From assembly GCA_017620255.1 (NCBI GenBank), contig JAFZQU010000022.1, positions 62,001-126,000 of the forward strand: a DNA stretch of 64,000 bases, read 5' to 3'. Position numbers and translations under genes: made by a program. Below, in pieces: positions 36,566-44,972 of this stretch. Positions within the stretch are counted from its first letter, which is position 1. Each line of letters begins with the position of its first letter. The notes beneath the pieces are model-generated. The model saw only the letters and a program-made list of their open reading frames with translations, was not told the origin of the DNA and made no database searches. Origin of the DNA: Lachnospiraceae bacterium. GTDB taxonomy: Bacteria > Bacillota > Clostridia > Lachnospirales > Lachnospiraceae.

Positions 36566-37774
36566 ATGAAAACTGCCGGGATCGCTCTCTATGAGAACAG
36601 AATATTCCGGATCGTGATCCTGACGGTGCTTGGTCTTCTGGCGGCGCTGTCCGTTATGCAGGGTGCAAGAAACGCACTGCGGTTCAGTCAGGATTTCCAG
36701 TGGGATGCCGCGAAGGCGCTTATGATGCGGATCGATCCCTACGACGAGTCCCTGTCACCGACGGGGGCGCTTGACCGGGGAGACCTGCAGGCCTATTACA
36801 GCTACTATGAGTCGATCGGGGCCCCGCAGAAGATGGAAGCCAACCAGTTTCCATCCCTTCTGCTGCTGCTGTTCCCTTATACGCTGTTTTCCCCGCATAC
36901 GGCGAGGATCCTGTGGCTTGTCACGAATATACTGTATACGGCGGGACTTGCCATCCTCTTTCGAAAGACGTTCCTTGCGGGAGCTGACCGGTTTCTCTAT
37001 GCGCTCCTGATCCTGCTGATGCTTGCGGGAACGCCGTATCGAAACCAGCTTGGCGTGGGACAGCATACGGTCTTTTCGCTGTTTTACCTTCTGCTTGCCG
37101 TATATCTGGTACAGAAAAATGCGGGCTGCATTCCCGTTTCGCTTGCATTGGCGGTGAGTTACTTTAAATACACCCTGACGGCACCGTTGGCTCTGTATTT
37201 TGTATACAAACGGAAATGGCGGGAACTGGTACTGTCTGTCGGGATCCACGCGGCGCTGACCGGCGTTTCTGCCCGGTGGCTGTCAGAATCGTATTTTGAT
37301 ATGCTGCTGAAACCGCTGAAAGTATCGATGGCGCTGGCATCGGAGGGCGGACTGGACTTCGGTGCCCTGTTTCACGGATCGACCTTTGCGTTTATCCTGG
37401 CAGCGATCGTGATGTGCGGGCTGTTCATCGTTTCACTGAAGGCAGACGGCACGCAGGAAAACCTGCTGTTTTCGGTGCTGCTTCTGTGGTCACTGATCAT
37501 TCTGTACCACAGGACCTATGACTTCTTTCCCCTGATCCTGGTTTCATCCGTGTTTTTTGCGGCTGCAGGAAACGGGATCCGCGGCAGGATGATAACACTG
37601 CCTGCATACATAGCCGTGCTTTTACTTGTATTTTTCGTGATGCGGCTGTTTGGGGAAGCGACGTTTATCCGGATCGTGACGGGAACCGTTTATTACGCCT
37701 TTACGCTCTGGATGACGGCTTTGCTGAACCTATCAATCTTTAAGACTGGAAATACGGACAATGGAAACGGATAA
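36566..37774 (+). CDS. GT87-like polytopic mannosyltransferase-type membrane protein
   Basis: A 402-residue membrane protein with about ten helices. The first extracytoplasmic loop carries acidic residues (FSQDFQWDAAKALMMRIDPY) and the text around NQFPSLLLLLFPYTLF resembles DUF2029/GT87 proteins, polyprenyl-phosphate-sugar-dependent GT-C enzymes. It starts 1 base after the mutase stop and overlaps the GtrA-like gene by 14 bases. With GtrA, the DPM-like enzyme (39433) and the AglD-like protein (40209) it may form a lipid-P-sugar decoration module. Sugar and acceptor are unknown. Confidence 0.7.
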   Translation: MKTAGIALYENRIFRIVILTVLGLLAALSVMQGARNALRFSQDFQWDAAKALMMRIDPYDESLSPTGALDRGDLQAYYSYYESIGAPQKMEANQFPSLLLLLFPYTLFSPHTARILWLVTNILYTAGLAILFRKTFLAGADRFLYALLILLMLAGTPYRNQLGVGQHTVFSLFYLLLAVYLVQKNAGCIPVSLALAVSYFKYTLTAPLALYFVYKRKWRELVLSVGIHAALTGVSARWLSESYFDMLLKPLKVSMALASEGGLDFGALFHGSTFAFILAAIVMCGLFIVSLKADGTQENLLFSVLLLWSLIILYHRTYDFFPLILVSSVFFAAAGNGIRGRMITLPAYIAVLLLVFFVMRLFGEATFIRIVTGTVYYAFTLWMTALLNLSIFKTGNTDNGNG

Positions 37775-38231
37775 CAAACGGAAAAAACTGCTGGCGCAGC
37801 TGATCAAATTTGCCTTTGTGGGCGGAACCTCCTTCGTGATCGACTTCGTGATCACACTGCTCGTATCGGCGTTGTGCCGGTCACTCGGCAGCAGTACGGA
37901 GAACGCGGCTGCCATCGGCGGCGTGTTCGGATTTGTGATCTCCCTGATCTATAACTATTTTATGAGCATGCGCTTTGTGTTTGAGCGCAGGGAAGATCTG
38001 GACCGCAGGATGGAATTCCTGATCTTTACGATCTTGAGCCTGATCGGTTTAGGACTGAACGAAGCCATCCTGTATTTCGGCGTCGTACTCTGTGACCGTC
38101 TGGTCCCGTCCCTTGTAGAGGCACACCCGTCCCTGATCACGGCCTTTGTGAAAATGGTCGCGACCGGGATCGTGATGGTATATAACTTTATCAGCAGAAA
38201 ACTAACACTGGAAAAGAAAAATGATGCGTAA
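37761..38231 (+). CDS. GtrA-family membrane protein
   Basis: A 156-residue protein with four transmembrane helices of the GtrA/DPMS_TM family. The N-terminal helix phrase LIKFAFVGGTSFVIDFVIT and the later NYFMSMRFVFERR are typical. GtrA proteins are thought to flip undecaprenyl-phosphate-linked sugars or assist the synthase. It overlaps both neighbours (14 bases upstream, 11 downstream). Confidence 0.88.
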   Translation: METDNKRKKLLAQLIKFAFVGGTSFVIDFVITLLVSALCRSLGSSTENAAAIGGVFGFVISLIYNYFMSMRFVFERREDLDRRMEFLIFTILSLIGLGLNEAILYFGVVLCDRLVPSLVEAHPSLITAFVKMVATGIVMVYNFISRKLTLEKKNDA

Positions 38232-39408
38232 AAATCACACAACCTGGATCTGTCTGCTCGCTCTTGTCTGCCTGCTTAGCGGCTGTACGCAGAGGAACGT
38301 GGCGACAGCGGAAAATGAAACAGAAGAAGTTACGGCGGTAGAGGAACTGCCGGCTGAAACTGCGGACACGGAGGAAACTGCCGAAGAACCGGCGGTTGAA
38401 GAACCTGTAAGCGGGGAGGATCCCGAAGCAGATGCGGACACGGAGATCGCCAAGACCGTAGAGGCTGCAAAGGCGATCGACGGGAGTTCCAAAAGCGATG
38501 CCAACGGTTTTCAGTATACGGAAGACGGGAAACGGATCGTGGATCTCATCATGTTCATGGGACAGAGCAACATGTCCGGTGCGGGCGGTAACGCCGCATA
38601 TGCGCCGAAAGTCCCGACGGATGAGGGATATGAGTTCCGTGCCGTATCCGATCCGACAAGACTTTATCCGCTCACGGAACCCTTCGGAGTCAACGAGAAT
38701 AACTTAAACGCGATCATGGATCTGCCGGGGACCAAGAACGGATCTCTGGTTTCGGCGTTTGCTAACCGCTATTTTGAAGAAACGGGCATACCGGTCGTGG
38801 CTGTTTCCGCTTCGGCGGGAGCGACCGACACGGCCTTCTGGATGTCCGCACCGGTCGTTTATGATTATACCGAGCGTCTGCAGAGAGCCGTTGTCTGGCT
38901 TGAGAACGACCAGTATGCGATCCGGCACAGATATGCGGTCTGGCTGCAGGGCGAATCGGATGCGCTTGATGACCTTTCTTCCGAGCAGTACGAACAGAAC
39001 ATGAGCGATATCATCCGGCCGCTTTTCATCAACGGCGTGGAAAAGGTGTTCTTCATCACGCCGGGCCGCACCATTACCAGGAAGGACTTCTTTGAAAAGA
39101 TCATCTACGCGCAGATCAAGATGAGCAGGGAGAGCGATTATTATGCGCTCGGTTCCACACTGCTCTCGGGGATCTCCACGGAATACATGGTGGATGAGTG
39201 GCACTACAACCAGACGGTGCTGAACCTGTTGGGGGAAGACTGTGCGGAGTCGGTCGCCTACTATTCCAATAACAGAAAAGAAGCCTGCCTGTATGATTAC
39301 CGCAATAAAACGACCTACATACCGGACGGCTATGAGTATGACAGCAGCAGTATAACCGTTTCGCCGCGTAACCTGACAGAGAGCGGCCTGAAAACGGAGC
39401 TTGAGTAA
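38221..39408 (+). CDS. Lipoprotein with sialate O-acetylesterase-type SGNH hydrolase domain
   Basis: A 395-residue secreted lipoprotein. The signal peptide ends in the lipobox LLSGC with Cys22. An acidic linker rich in Glu, Thr and Ala (about 28-90) follows. The hydrolase domain has block I MGQSNM near 111-116, WLQGESD near 240 and VDEWHYN near 325, giving the Ser, the oxyanion/Asp helper and the Asp-x-x-His. This is the SASA/acetyl-esterase group, which removes O-acetyl esters from sialic acids or other polysaccharides. In this locus it may trim or edit O-acetyl groups on the organism's own surface glycan. It overlaps the gtrA-like gene by 11 bases. Confidence 0.82.
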   Translation: MMRKNHTTWICLLALVCLLSGCTQRNVATAENETEEVTAVEELPAETADTEETAEEPAVEEPVSGEDPEADADTEIAKTVEAAKAIDGSSKSDANGFQYTEDGKRIVDLIMFMGQSNMSGAGGNAAYAPKVPTDEGYEFRAVSDPTRLYPLTEPFGVNENNLNAIMDLPGTKNGSLVSAFANRYFEETGIPVVAVSASAGATDTAFWMSAPVVYDYTERLQRAVVWLENDQYAIRHRYAVWLQGESDALDDLSSEQYEQNMSDIIRPLFINGVEKVFFITPGRTITRKDFFEKIIYAQIKMSRESDYYALGSTLLSGISTEYMVDEWHYNQTVLNLLGEDCAESVAYYSNNRKEACLYDYRNKTTYIPDGYEYDSSSITVSPRNLTESGLKTELE

Positions 39409-39432
39409 AGCGGATTCCAAAGGAGAAACGAC

Positions 39433-40212
39433 ATGGATAAGATCCTTCTGTTCATTCCCGCCTATAACTGTGAGAAGCAGATCGTGCGTGTGCTCGGTCA
39501 GCTAGACAGCGGGATCATGCGTTATATCACGGAAGTGATCGTTGTAAATAACCGCAGTACGGATCAGACGGAAGCGGTGGTCAGCGCATTTATGGACCGT
39601 CATCCGGATTTTCCGCTGAAGCTGCTTTTAAACCATGAAAATTACGGGCTTGGCGGTTCGCATAAGGTCGCCTTTTCTTACGCGATGGAACACGGGTTTG
39701 ACTATGTGATCGTACTGCACGGCGATGATCAGGGATCGATCGCGGATTTCCTTCCCGTTCTGCGCTCCGGCTATTACCGGAAGCATGCCTGCATCCTCGG
39801 AGCAAGGTTCATGCGGGGATCCCGCCTGATCGGCTATTCGCTGTTTCGGACGTTTGGGAACATCGTTTATGATTTTCTCTTCGCAGCCGTGATCCGCAGA
39901 AGGGTATATGATCTCGGGAGCGGACTCAACATGTACCGCGTATCCGATCTGGAAAGCCGGTATTATGAGCGTTTTCCGGACAACCTGATGTTCAATTACT
40001 GCATGGTCCTGGCATTGGACTACTACAACCTGGATGCGAGATTTTATCCGGTATCCTGGAGAGAGGATGACCAGGTATCCAATGTGAAGATGGTCTCCCA
40101 GGCAATGAAAGTACTGAAGATGCTTTTTGATTACCGGACCGATCCTGCAACGATCTGCGGTGAATACCGCGACAGGATCATCACGGAATACGGAGCGGAT
40201 AGTGTGAAATGA
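39433..40212 (+). CDS. GT2 glycosyltransferase, DPM1/polyprenyl-phosphate type
   Basis: A 259-residue GT2 domain without the C-terminal helices seen in GtrB. Motifs are ILLFIPAYNCEKQI at the start, NNRSTDQT near 42, NYGLGGSHKVAFSYA and HGDDQGSI near 96-103. It resembles dolichol-phosphate-mannose-type synthases. Its stop overlaps the start of the next membrane protein by 4 bases (ATGA), and with GtrA at 37761 it could form a split GtrA/GtrB pair. Confidence 0.85.
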   Translation: MDKILLFIPAYNCEKQIVRVLGQLDSGIMRYITEVIVVNNRSTDQTEAVVSAFMDRHPDFPLKLLLNHENYGLGGSHKVAFSYAMEHGFDYVIVLHGDDQGSIADFLPVLRSGYYRKHACILGARFMRGSRLIGYSLFRTFGNIVYDFLFAAVIRRRVYDLGSGLNMYRVSDLESRYYERFPDNLMFNYCMVLALDYYNLDARFYPVSWREDDQVSNVKMVSQAMKVLKMLFDYRTDPATICGEYRDRIITEYGADSVK

Positions 40213-41000
40213 CAGAAGGTCTGTATTGGAGCGGTCTGTGGTTCCTGCCGTTTATCGCGGTGCTGTTCCTGATCGTTCACTTCGCAAAACTGATACGGCT
40301 CTACCTGATCGTGATCGATGAGAAGATCCCGTTTTGGCGGTTCCTGTTCTATTACTGCCTGACGACGCTCGTGAATCTCATCGTTCCGTTCAAACTCGGC
40401 GAGTTTTTCCGGATCTTTGTATTCTGCAGGGCTACAAAGAGTTTCCGGATCGGTTTTCTGTCGGTCCTTTTAGACCGGTTCTTCGATACGGTGGCGCTTG
40501 TGCTGATCCTACTGCCGTTTGAACTGCTGAAGAGGGGAACCGTGGCGGATTCCACGCTCCTGCTGAGTGCGTTTGTGGTCGTAGCCGTCTTTGCGTACAG
40601 GGCGTTTCCGTCCTTCTATACCTATCTGAACCGGTATCTGATCATGAACCGTACGTCAAAAGGCGCCATGGGAAGTCTGAAACTGCTGGAACTGATGATG
40701 GCCGGTTATGAATACGTAAAAAGACTGATCCACGGGAGATATGCGCTCCTTACGATCTTTTCCTTTATGGCCTGGCTGATGGAATGCCTGATCCTCTATC
40801 TGATGGCAGGCCACTACGGACTGACGGGAGGGACCGATATCTCCGCATATATCCAGAGCATCGTCTCTGCAAACAAAACGGCGCTCATGGACAGATATGT
40901 GGCGTTTGGAATATACTTTATGGCAGTTGCCGCTGTAGTGACACTGTTCCTATGCATTCTGTCTTACAGGGGTAAAAACACAGGGAAACGGAAAGCATGA
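40209..41000 (+). CDS. AglD/LPG synthase-type (UPF0104) integral membrane protein
   Basis: A 263-residue membrane protein with about seven helices, similar to the flippase-like region of lysylphosphatidylglycerol synthases and to the AglD C-terminal region. The family motif appears in VNLIVPFKLGEFFRIFVF (near 58-75) and LLDRFFDTVALVLIL (near 88-102). In glycan loci such proteins are associated with lipid-linked sugar transfer or flipping. It overlaps its neighbours by 4 bases on each side. Confidence 0.78.
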   Translation: MTEGLYWSGLWFLPFIAVLFLIVHFAKLIRLYLIVIDEKIPFWRFLFYYCLTTLVNLIVPFKLGEFFRIFVFCRATKSFRIGFLSVLLDRFFDTVALVLILLPFELLKRGTVADSTLLLSAFVVVAVFAYRAFPSFYTYLNRYLIMNRTSKGAMGSLKLLELMMAGYEYVKRLIHGRYALLTIFSFMAWLMECLILYLMAGHYGLTGGTDISAYIQSIVSANKTALMDRYVAFGIYFMAVAAVVTLFLCILSYRGKNTGKRKA

Positions 41001-42391
41001 AGAAAACGATCGTTCTATATGATGACAGCAGAATACCGGACCGCATGATCCGCAACATCACGGGGAATAAGAGCTTTGGTGACACGATCTACAAAAGGAT
41101 CCCGCTCAGGGAACGGACCAGAGCCGTTGCCATGCAGTATCCTGTCTGCGCAGGCTTTTATGACCTCACGGAGGAATGGACGGAAAAGAGCGCAGGGTTT
41201 GCGCTCCTGAGGCTGTACTCCAACATGGCGATCCGTGATGAGGATGCCTTTGATGTGCTGATCGAAAAATCCGTTTATGCAAAGGAATGCTATCAGATCG
41301 TGCAGGATGGTGAAATAGCGGCCGTTATCTATCCGGATGCAGACAGTTTTTACCGGCTGAAGGATCATGAGCAGGAATTTCAGATGATCCGTTCCAATGC
41401 ATTCTTAAACCTTGCGGAAGTCCCGGCCTTCCGCCAGTTCATCACCGGCGGGTTTGACGCGCGGTTCTTTAACGAGCTGTCAGGGGACGCTTATACCGTT
41501 ATCAAGAAGAGTACGAACGCGGAAAAACTGCGCAGGGAATATACATTCTTCCACCTGTTGCCGGATGAGATGAAAATGTGGTTTGCGATGCCGTTTGATT
41601 TTAGGGAAACCTCCGAGGGAGCAAGCTACTCGATGGAGCGGTATCATATGACAGACCTTGCGATCCGCTATGTGCACGGGGCGATCTCCACGGAGGAGTT
41701 TCGCGAGATCCTCGAAAAACTGCACCGTTTTCTCATAAGCCGCAAGGGAAAACAGGTCACACCGGAACAGTATTCAGAATGCATGCGGGAACTGTATGTG
41801 GACAAGGTCCGCAGAAGGCTTAATGAACTGAAGAAGTCTCCGTTATACGGGAAACTGAACGACCTGCTGCGTGCGTCCGGCATGTACGACGGGATCGATG
41901 CGCTCTATGCGGAATATAGCAGACTGTATGAAAAAATAACAGGCGCCATGAAATTTGATCCGGTCCTGGTGATCGGTCACGGGGATCTGTGCTTCTCGAA
42001 CATCCTGTATTCCCATGAAGCCTCGTTTATGAAACTGATCGATCCAAAGGGAGCCCTGACGGAAGAGGAACTGTATACGGATCCGTTCTATGACGTGGCG
42101 AAACTGTCCCATTCCATCTGCGGTGCCTACGATTTCTTTAACAGCGACCTGTTTGAGATCTGTCTGAATGACGATCTGCACTTCCGGCTCCGCGTTGATT
42201 GCGACAATGCGGAATATGTGCGCATGTTCGGGGAATTCCTGGACCGTCTGCATATGGACCGGAAGCTGATCCGCCTCTATGAGGCATCCCTGTTCCTGTC
42301 GATGCTTCCGCTGCACATAGACAGAGAAAAGAAAGTAATGGGATTCCTGCTGAATGCGGCCGGGATCCTGAAGGAGATTGAACATGAATGA
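40997..42391 (+). CDS. Phosphotransferase of aminoglycoside/choline kinase fold
   Basis: A 464-residue protein. The last 150 residues contain the kinase catalytic loop HGDLCFSNIL near 324-333 and the metal-binding LIDPKG near 346, with DPFYDVAKLSHS following, as in aminoglycoside/choline-type kinases. The N-terminal 140 residues do not match a domain I recognise. It overlaps the HAD-family gene by 8 bases and is followed by a nucleotidyltransferase. The three together look like a phosphorylate, dephosphorylate or check, and nucleotide-activate cassette known in general form from capsule loci. The small-molecule substrate is unknown. Confidence 0.72.
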   Translation: MKKTIVLYDDSRIPDRMIRNITGNKSFGDTIYKRIPLRERTRAVAMQYPVCAGFYDLTEEWTEKSAGFALLRLYSNMAIRDEDAFDVLIEKSVYAKECYQIVQDGEIAAVIYPDADSFYRLKDHEQEFQMIRSNAFLNLAEVPAFRQFITGGFDARFFNELSGDAYTVIKKSTNAEKLRREYTFFHLLPDEMKMWFAMPFDFRETSEGASYSMERYHMTDLAIRYVHGAISTEEFREILEKLHRFLISRKGKQVTPEQYSECMRELYVDKVRRRLNELKKSPLYGKLNDLLRASGMYDGIDALYAEYSRLYEKITGAMKFDPVLVIGHGDLCFSNILYSHEASFMKLIDPKGALTEEELYTDPFYDVAKLSHSICGAYDFFNSDLFEICLNDDLHFRLRVDCDNAEYVRMFGEFLDRLHMDRKLIRLYEASLFLSMLPLHIDREKKVMGFLLNAAGILKEIEHE

Positions 42392-42776
42392 CCTGACCTT
42401 TATTTTTGACGTGGACGGAACTTTATGCCCGATCAAAACCGCAGAAGAACGGTATGAAGACCTGGTCCCTTACCCGGAGATGGTAGAAAAGATCCGCGAA
42501 TACAAGGCACAGGGTGCAAAGATCGTGCTCTTAACGTCCCGGAACATGAACAGTTACAGCGGAAATATCGGTCTGATCAATGCCAATACGGCAAAGGTGT
42601 TACTTACCTGGCTGGATAAATGGGAGATCCCGTACGATGAGATCATATACGGAAAACCCTGGCCGGGAAAACACGGTTTCTATGTGGATGACCGTACGGT
42701 GCGTCCGGATGAATTCCTGCACAAGACGGTTGAAGAGATGGACGAGATCTGCAAAAACAGCAGATGCGGGAGGTAG
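42384..42776 (+). CDS. HAD-superfamily capsule-type phosphatase
   Basis: A short HAD protein of 130 residues. Motif I FDVDGTLC has the nucleophile and acid aspartates, motif II is LLTSRN near 53, and motif IV appears as FYVDDRTVRP near 98. It is the compact form often annotated as a capsular biosynthesis protein. The frame reaches back to a TTG at 42378, but AGGAG at 42372-42376 points to the ATG at 42384. It sits between a kinase and a nucleotidyltransferase gene. Confidence 0.8.
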   Translation: MNDLTFIFDVDGTLCPIKTAEERYEDLVPYPEMVEKIREYKAQGAKIVLLTSRNMNSYSGNIGLINANTAKVLLTWLDKWEIPYDEIIYGKPWPGKHGFYVDDRTVRPDEFLHKTVEEMDEICKNSRCGR

Positions 42777-42779
42777 TGC

Positions 42780-43508
42780 ATGGAGATCGTGATCACAATG
42801 GCGGGTTTGGGCAGCCGGTTCAGGGAAGCCGGATATCAGGTGCCCAAGTACATGATCGAGGCAAAAGGGCGGACCCTGTTTGAATACTCCATGGAAAGCC
42901 TGAAAGGTTACGGAAACGATAACACATATTATTTTATAGTCAGGGCAGAGGATCAGGCGGAGTCCTTTATCCGCAGCGCCTGCGCAAAGCTCGGGATCCG
43001 TCATTTTGAGATCCTCGAACTTTCGCATACTACGGACGGACAGGCTACGACAGCGCTGCTGGCAGCCCCCAAGTGGGATAAAGCTGCCCCGCTTCTGATC
43101 TACAATATCGATACTTATGTTGAAGCAGGTGAAATGCGCACGGACCAGCTTTGCGGCGACGGATTCATCCCCTGTTTTCAGGCTCCCGGCGATCATTGGA
43201 GTTTTGTAAAACTGGATGATGAGGGAGCTGCCGTGGAAGTCAGGGAGAAAGAGCGCATTTCGGATCACTGTACGCTTGGCGCCTACTATTTCAGGACTTG
43301 TGAGCTCTATGAAACCCTGTACAGGGAGTTCTATGAGGAAGGCAGATGCAGCAGCCTGCAGGGATCTGCAGCCAGGGAGCGGTATGTGGCTCCGCTGTAT
43401 AATTACCTGATCGGAAAGGGCGGCATCGTACGTATCTGCGATGTGGATGCAGACAAAGTGCATGTTTTGGGCACGCCGGAAGAATTGCAGGTGTTTTTAA
43501 ATGAGTGA
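42780..43508 (+). CDS. NTP-transferase family nucleotidyltransferase
   Basis: A 242-residue nucleotidyltransferase. The nucleotide loop is GLGSRFREAGY (residues 9-19), with PKYMIEAKG downstream as the lysine-containing substrate segment and NIDTYVE near 107 as the metal-binding Asp. The fold resembles sugar-phosphate or choline/glutamine-phosphate nucleotidyltransferases, but the substrate cannot be assigned. It starts 3 bases after the HAD gene and overlaps the following GT2 gene by 8 bases. Confidence 0.8.
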   Translation: MEIVITMAGLGSRFREAGYQVPKYMIEAKGRTLFEYSMESLKGYGNDNTYYFIVRAEDQAESFIRSACAKLGIRHFEILELSHTTDGQATTALLAAPKWDKAAPLLIYNIDTYVEAGEMRTDQLCGDGFIPCFQAPGDHWSFVKLDDEGAAVEVREKERISDHCTLGAYYFRTCELYETLYREFYEEGRCSSLQGSAARERYVAPLYNYLIGKGGIVRICDVDADKVHVLGTPEELQVFLNE

Positions 43509-44967
43509 GTCCAAAGAGAACAGGATCAACAGACAGAATATCAGGAAAGGATTCCAGTACCTGAAACGCAACGGGATCAAAGAGGCTTTTTTCAAGGCAA
43601 AAGAGCGTCTGGATCCGGATGCTTCGATCACAGGCTATCAGGAAATGTTCCTGAAGATGCGGCCGAATGCGGAAACGCTCTCCAAACAGAGAGAAGAGAA
43701 ATACATGCATCCGTATAAGTTCAGCATCCTGGTCCCCGCCTATGAAACAGAACCGGCTTTCCTGAAGGAGATGATCGGCTCTGTTGTCGCGCAGTCCTAT
43801 GAAAACTGGGAGTTGTGTATTGCAGACGGATCGGAATCCGATCTTGTGAAGAACACGGTCATGGAAGTGACGGGTGCGATCGAACCGCATGTCGCGGGAA
43901 AGATCCGTTACCGCAAGCTTACGGAGAACGGCGGGATCGCCCTGAATACGAATGCGGCGCTGGAGATGGCGACCGGAGAATATGTGGGAATGCTTGACCA
44001 TGATGATGTCCTGGAGCCGGATGCCCTGTATGAGATCATGCAGGTCTTATCCGCGAACCTCTGCAAGGACGGGAATGTCTACAGCAACCGGATCCGTGCG
44101 GTCTATACGGACGAGGACAAGATCGATCCGGACGGCATACGCTACTATGATCCGAATTTCAAACCGGGCTTTGACATCGACCTGCTCCGCAGTAATAATT
44201 ACATCTGTCATTTTTTCGTGATCCGTACCGAGATCGCCAGAAAAGTCGGCGGTTTTCAGGAAGAATTCGACGGTGCGCAGGATCATGATTTTATCTTCCG
44301 CTGTCTGGAAAACGCGCCTGTGAGTGCCGTGGCGCACGTGCCGAAGGTCCTCTATCACTGGCGCTGCCATGAGGCCTCCACCGCGATCAATCCCGAGAGC
44401 AAACGCTATGCGTATGAAGCGGGAAAACGGGCCGTTGAGGCACACCTGAAGCGGAAAGGGGTGCGTGCAAAGGTGGAGCACACGGCACACCTCGGCTTTT
44501 TCCGCGTGATCTACGAGCCGGTGCCGGCAAGCGTACTGCGGCTGACCAGAAAGCAGTGGGATGCAATGGACGCGGAAGCGCTCTCTTCGATCCATGAGGA
44601 TTATATCCTGATCCTGTCGGAGGATCTGAAACCGCTGCATCCGGATTACCTGCAGGAACTGATGGGGCATTTGTCCCGCTACGAGGTAGGGTGCGTCGGC
44701 GGCAAGATCTACGGAAAACGGTTCCGCGTGGAAAGTGCGGGCTACACGAAGGACGAGGCGGGGAAATATGTCCCCAATTACAGCGGTTTAAACGGACACT
44801 ATTCCGGCTATATGCACAGAGCCAGCCTGCAGCAGCGCGTGGACGGCGTTTCGCTGGACTGCATGCTGCTTCGGAAGTCCGCCCTGGAGATCGAAGGCGG
44901 AAAACCCCGTCTGGCATCCCAGTATATTGTTGTATTTGACCCGTACGCGGAATTCAGGAGGAAATAG
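43501..44967 (+). CDS. GT2 glycosyltransferase with degenerate second domain
   Basis: A 488-residue protein. Its first GT2 domain (about 70-310) is intact and close to the first domain at 32840: SILVPAYETEPAFLKEMI, ADGSESD, LDHDDVLEP, AQDHDFIFRC. The remaining 170 residues align loosely with the later half of a second GT2 domain (YILILSEDLKPLHPDYL, ESAGYTKDEAGKY, DGVSLDCMLLRKSALE), but the nucleotide-binding first half is missing and the protein ends before the usual final helix. It overlaps the nucleotidyltransferase gene by 8 bases. Confidence 0.8.
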   Translation: MSESKENRINRQNIRKGFQYLKRNGIKEAFFKAKERLDPDASITGYQEMFLKMRPNAETLSKQREEKYMHPYKFSILVPAYETEPAFLKEMIGSVVAQSYENWELCIADGSESDLVKNTVMEVTGAIEPHVAGKIRYRKLTENGGIALNTNAALEMATGEYVGMLDHDDVLEPDALYEIMQVLSANLCKDGNVYSNRIRAVYTDEDKIDPDGIRYYDPNFKPGFDIDLLRSNNYICHFFVIRTEIARKVGGFQEEFDGAQDHDFIFRCLENAPVSAVAHVPKVLYHWRCHEASTAINPESKRYAYEAGKRAVEAHLKRKGVRAKVEHTAHLGFFRVIYEPVPASVLRLTRKQWDAMDAEALSSIHEDYILILSEDLKPLHPDYLQELMGHLSRYEVGCVGGKIYGKRFRVESAGYTKDEAGKYVPNYSGLNGHYSGYMHRASLQQRVDGVSLDCMLLRKSALEIEGGKPRLASQYIVVFDPYAEFRRK

Positions 44968-44972
44968 GGCAA

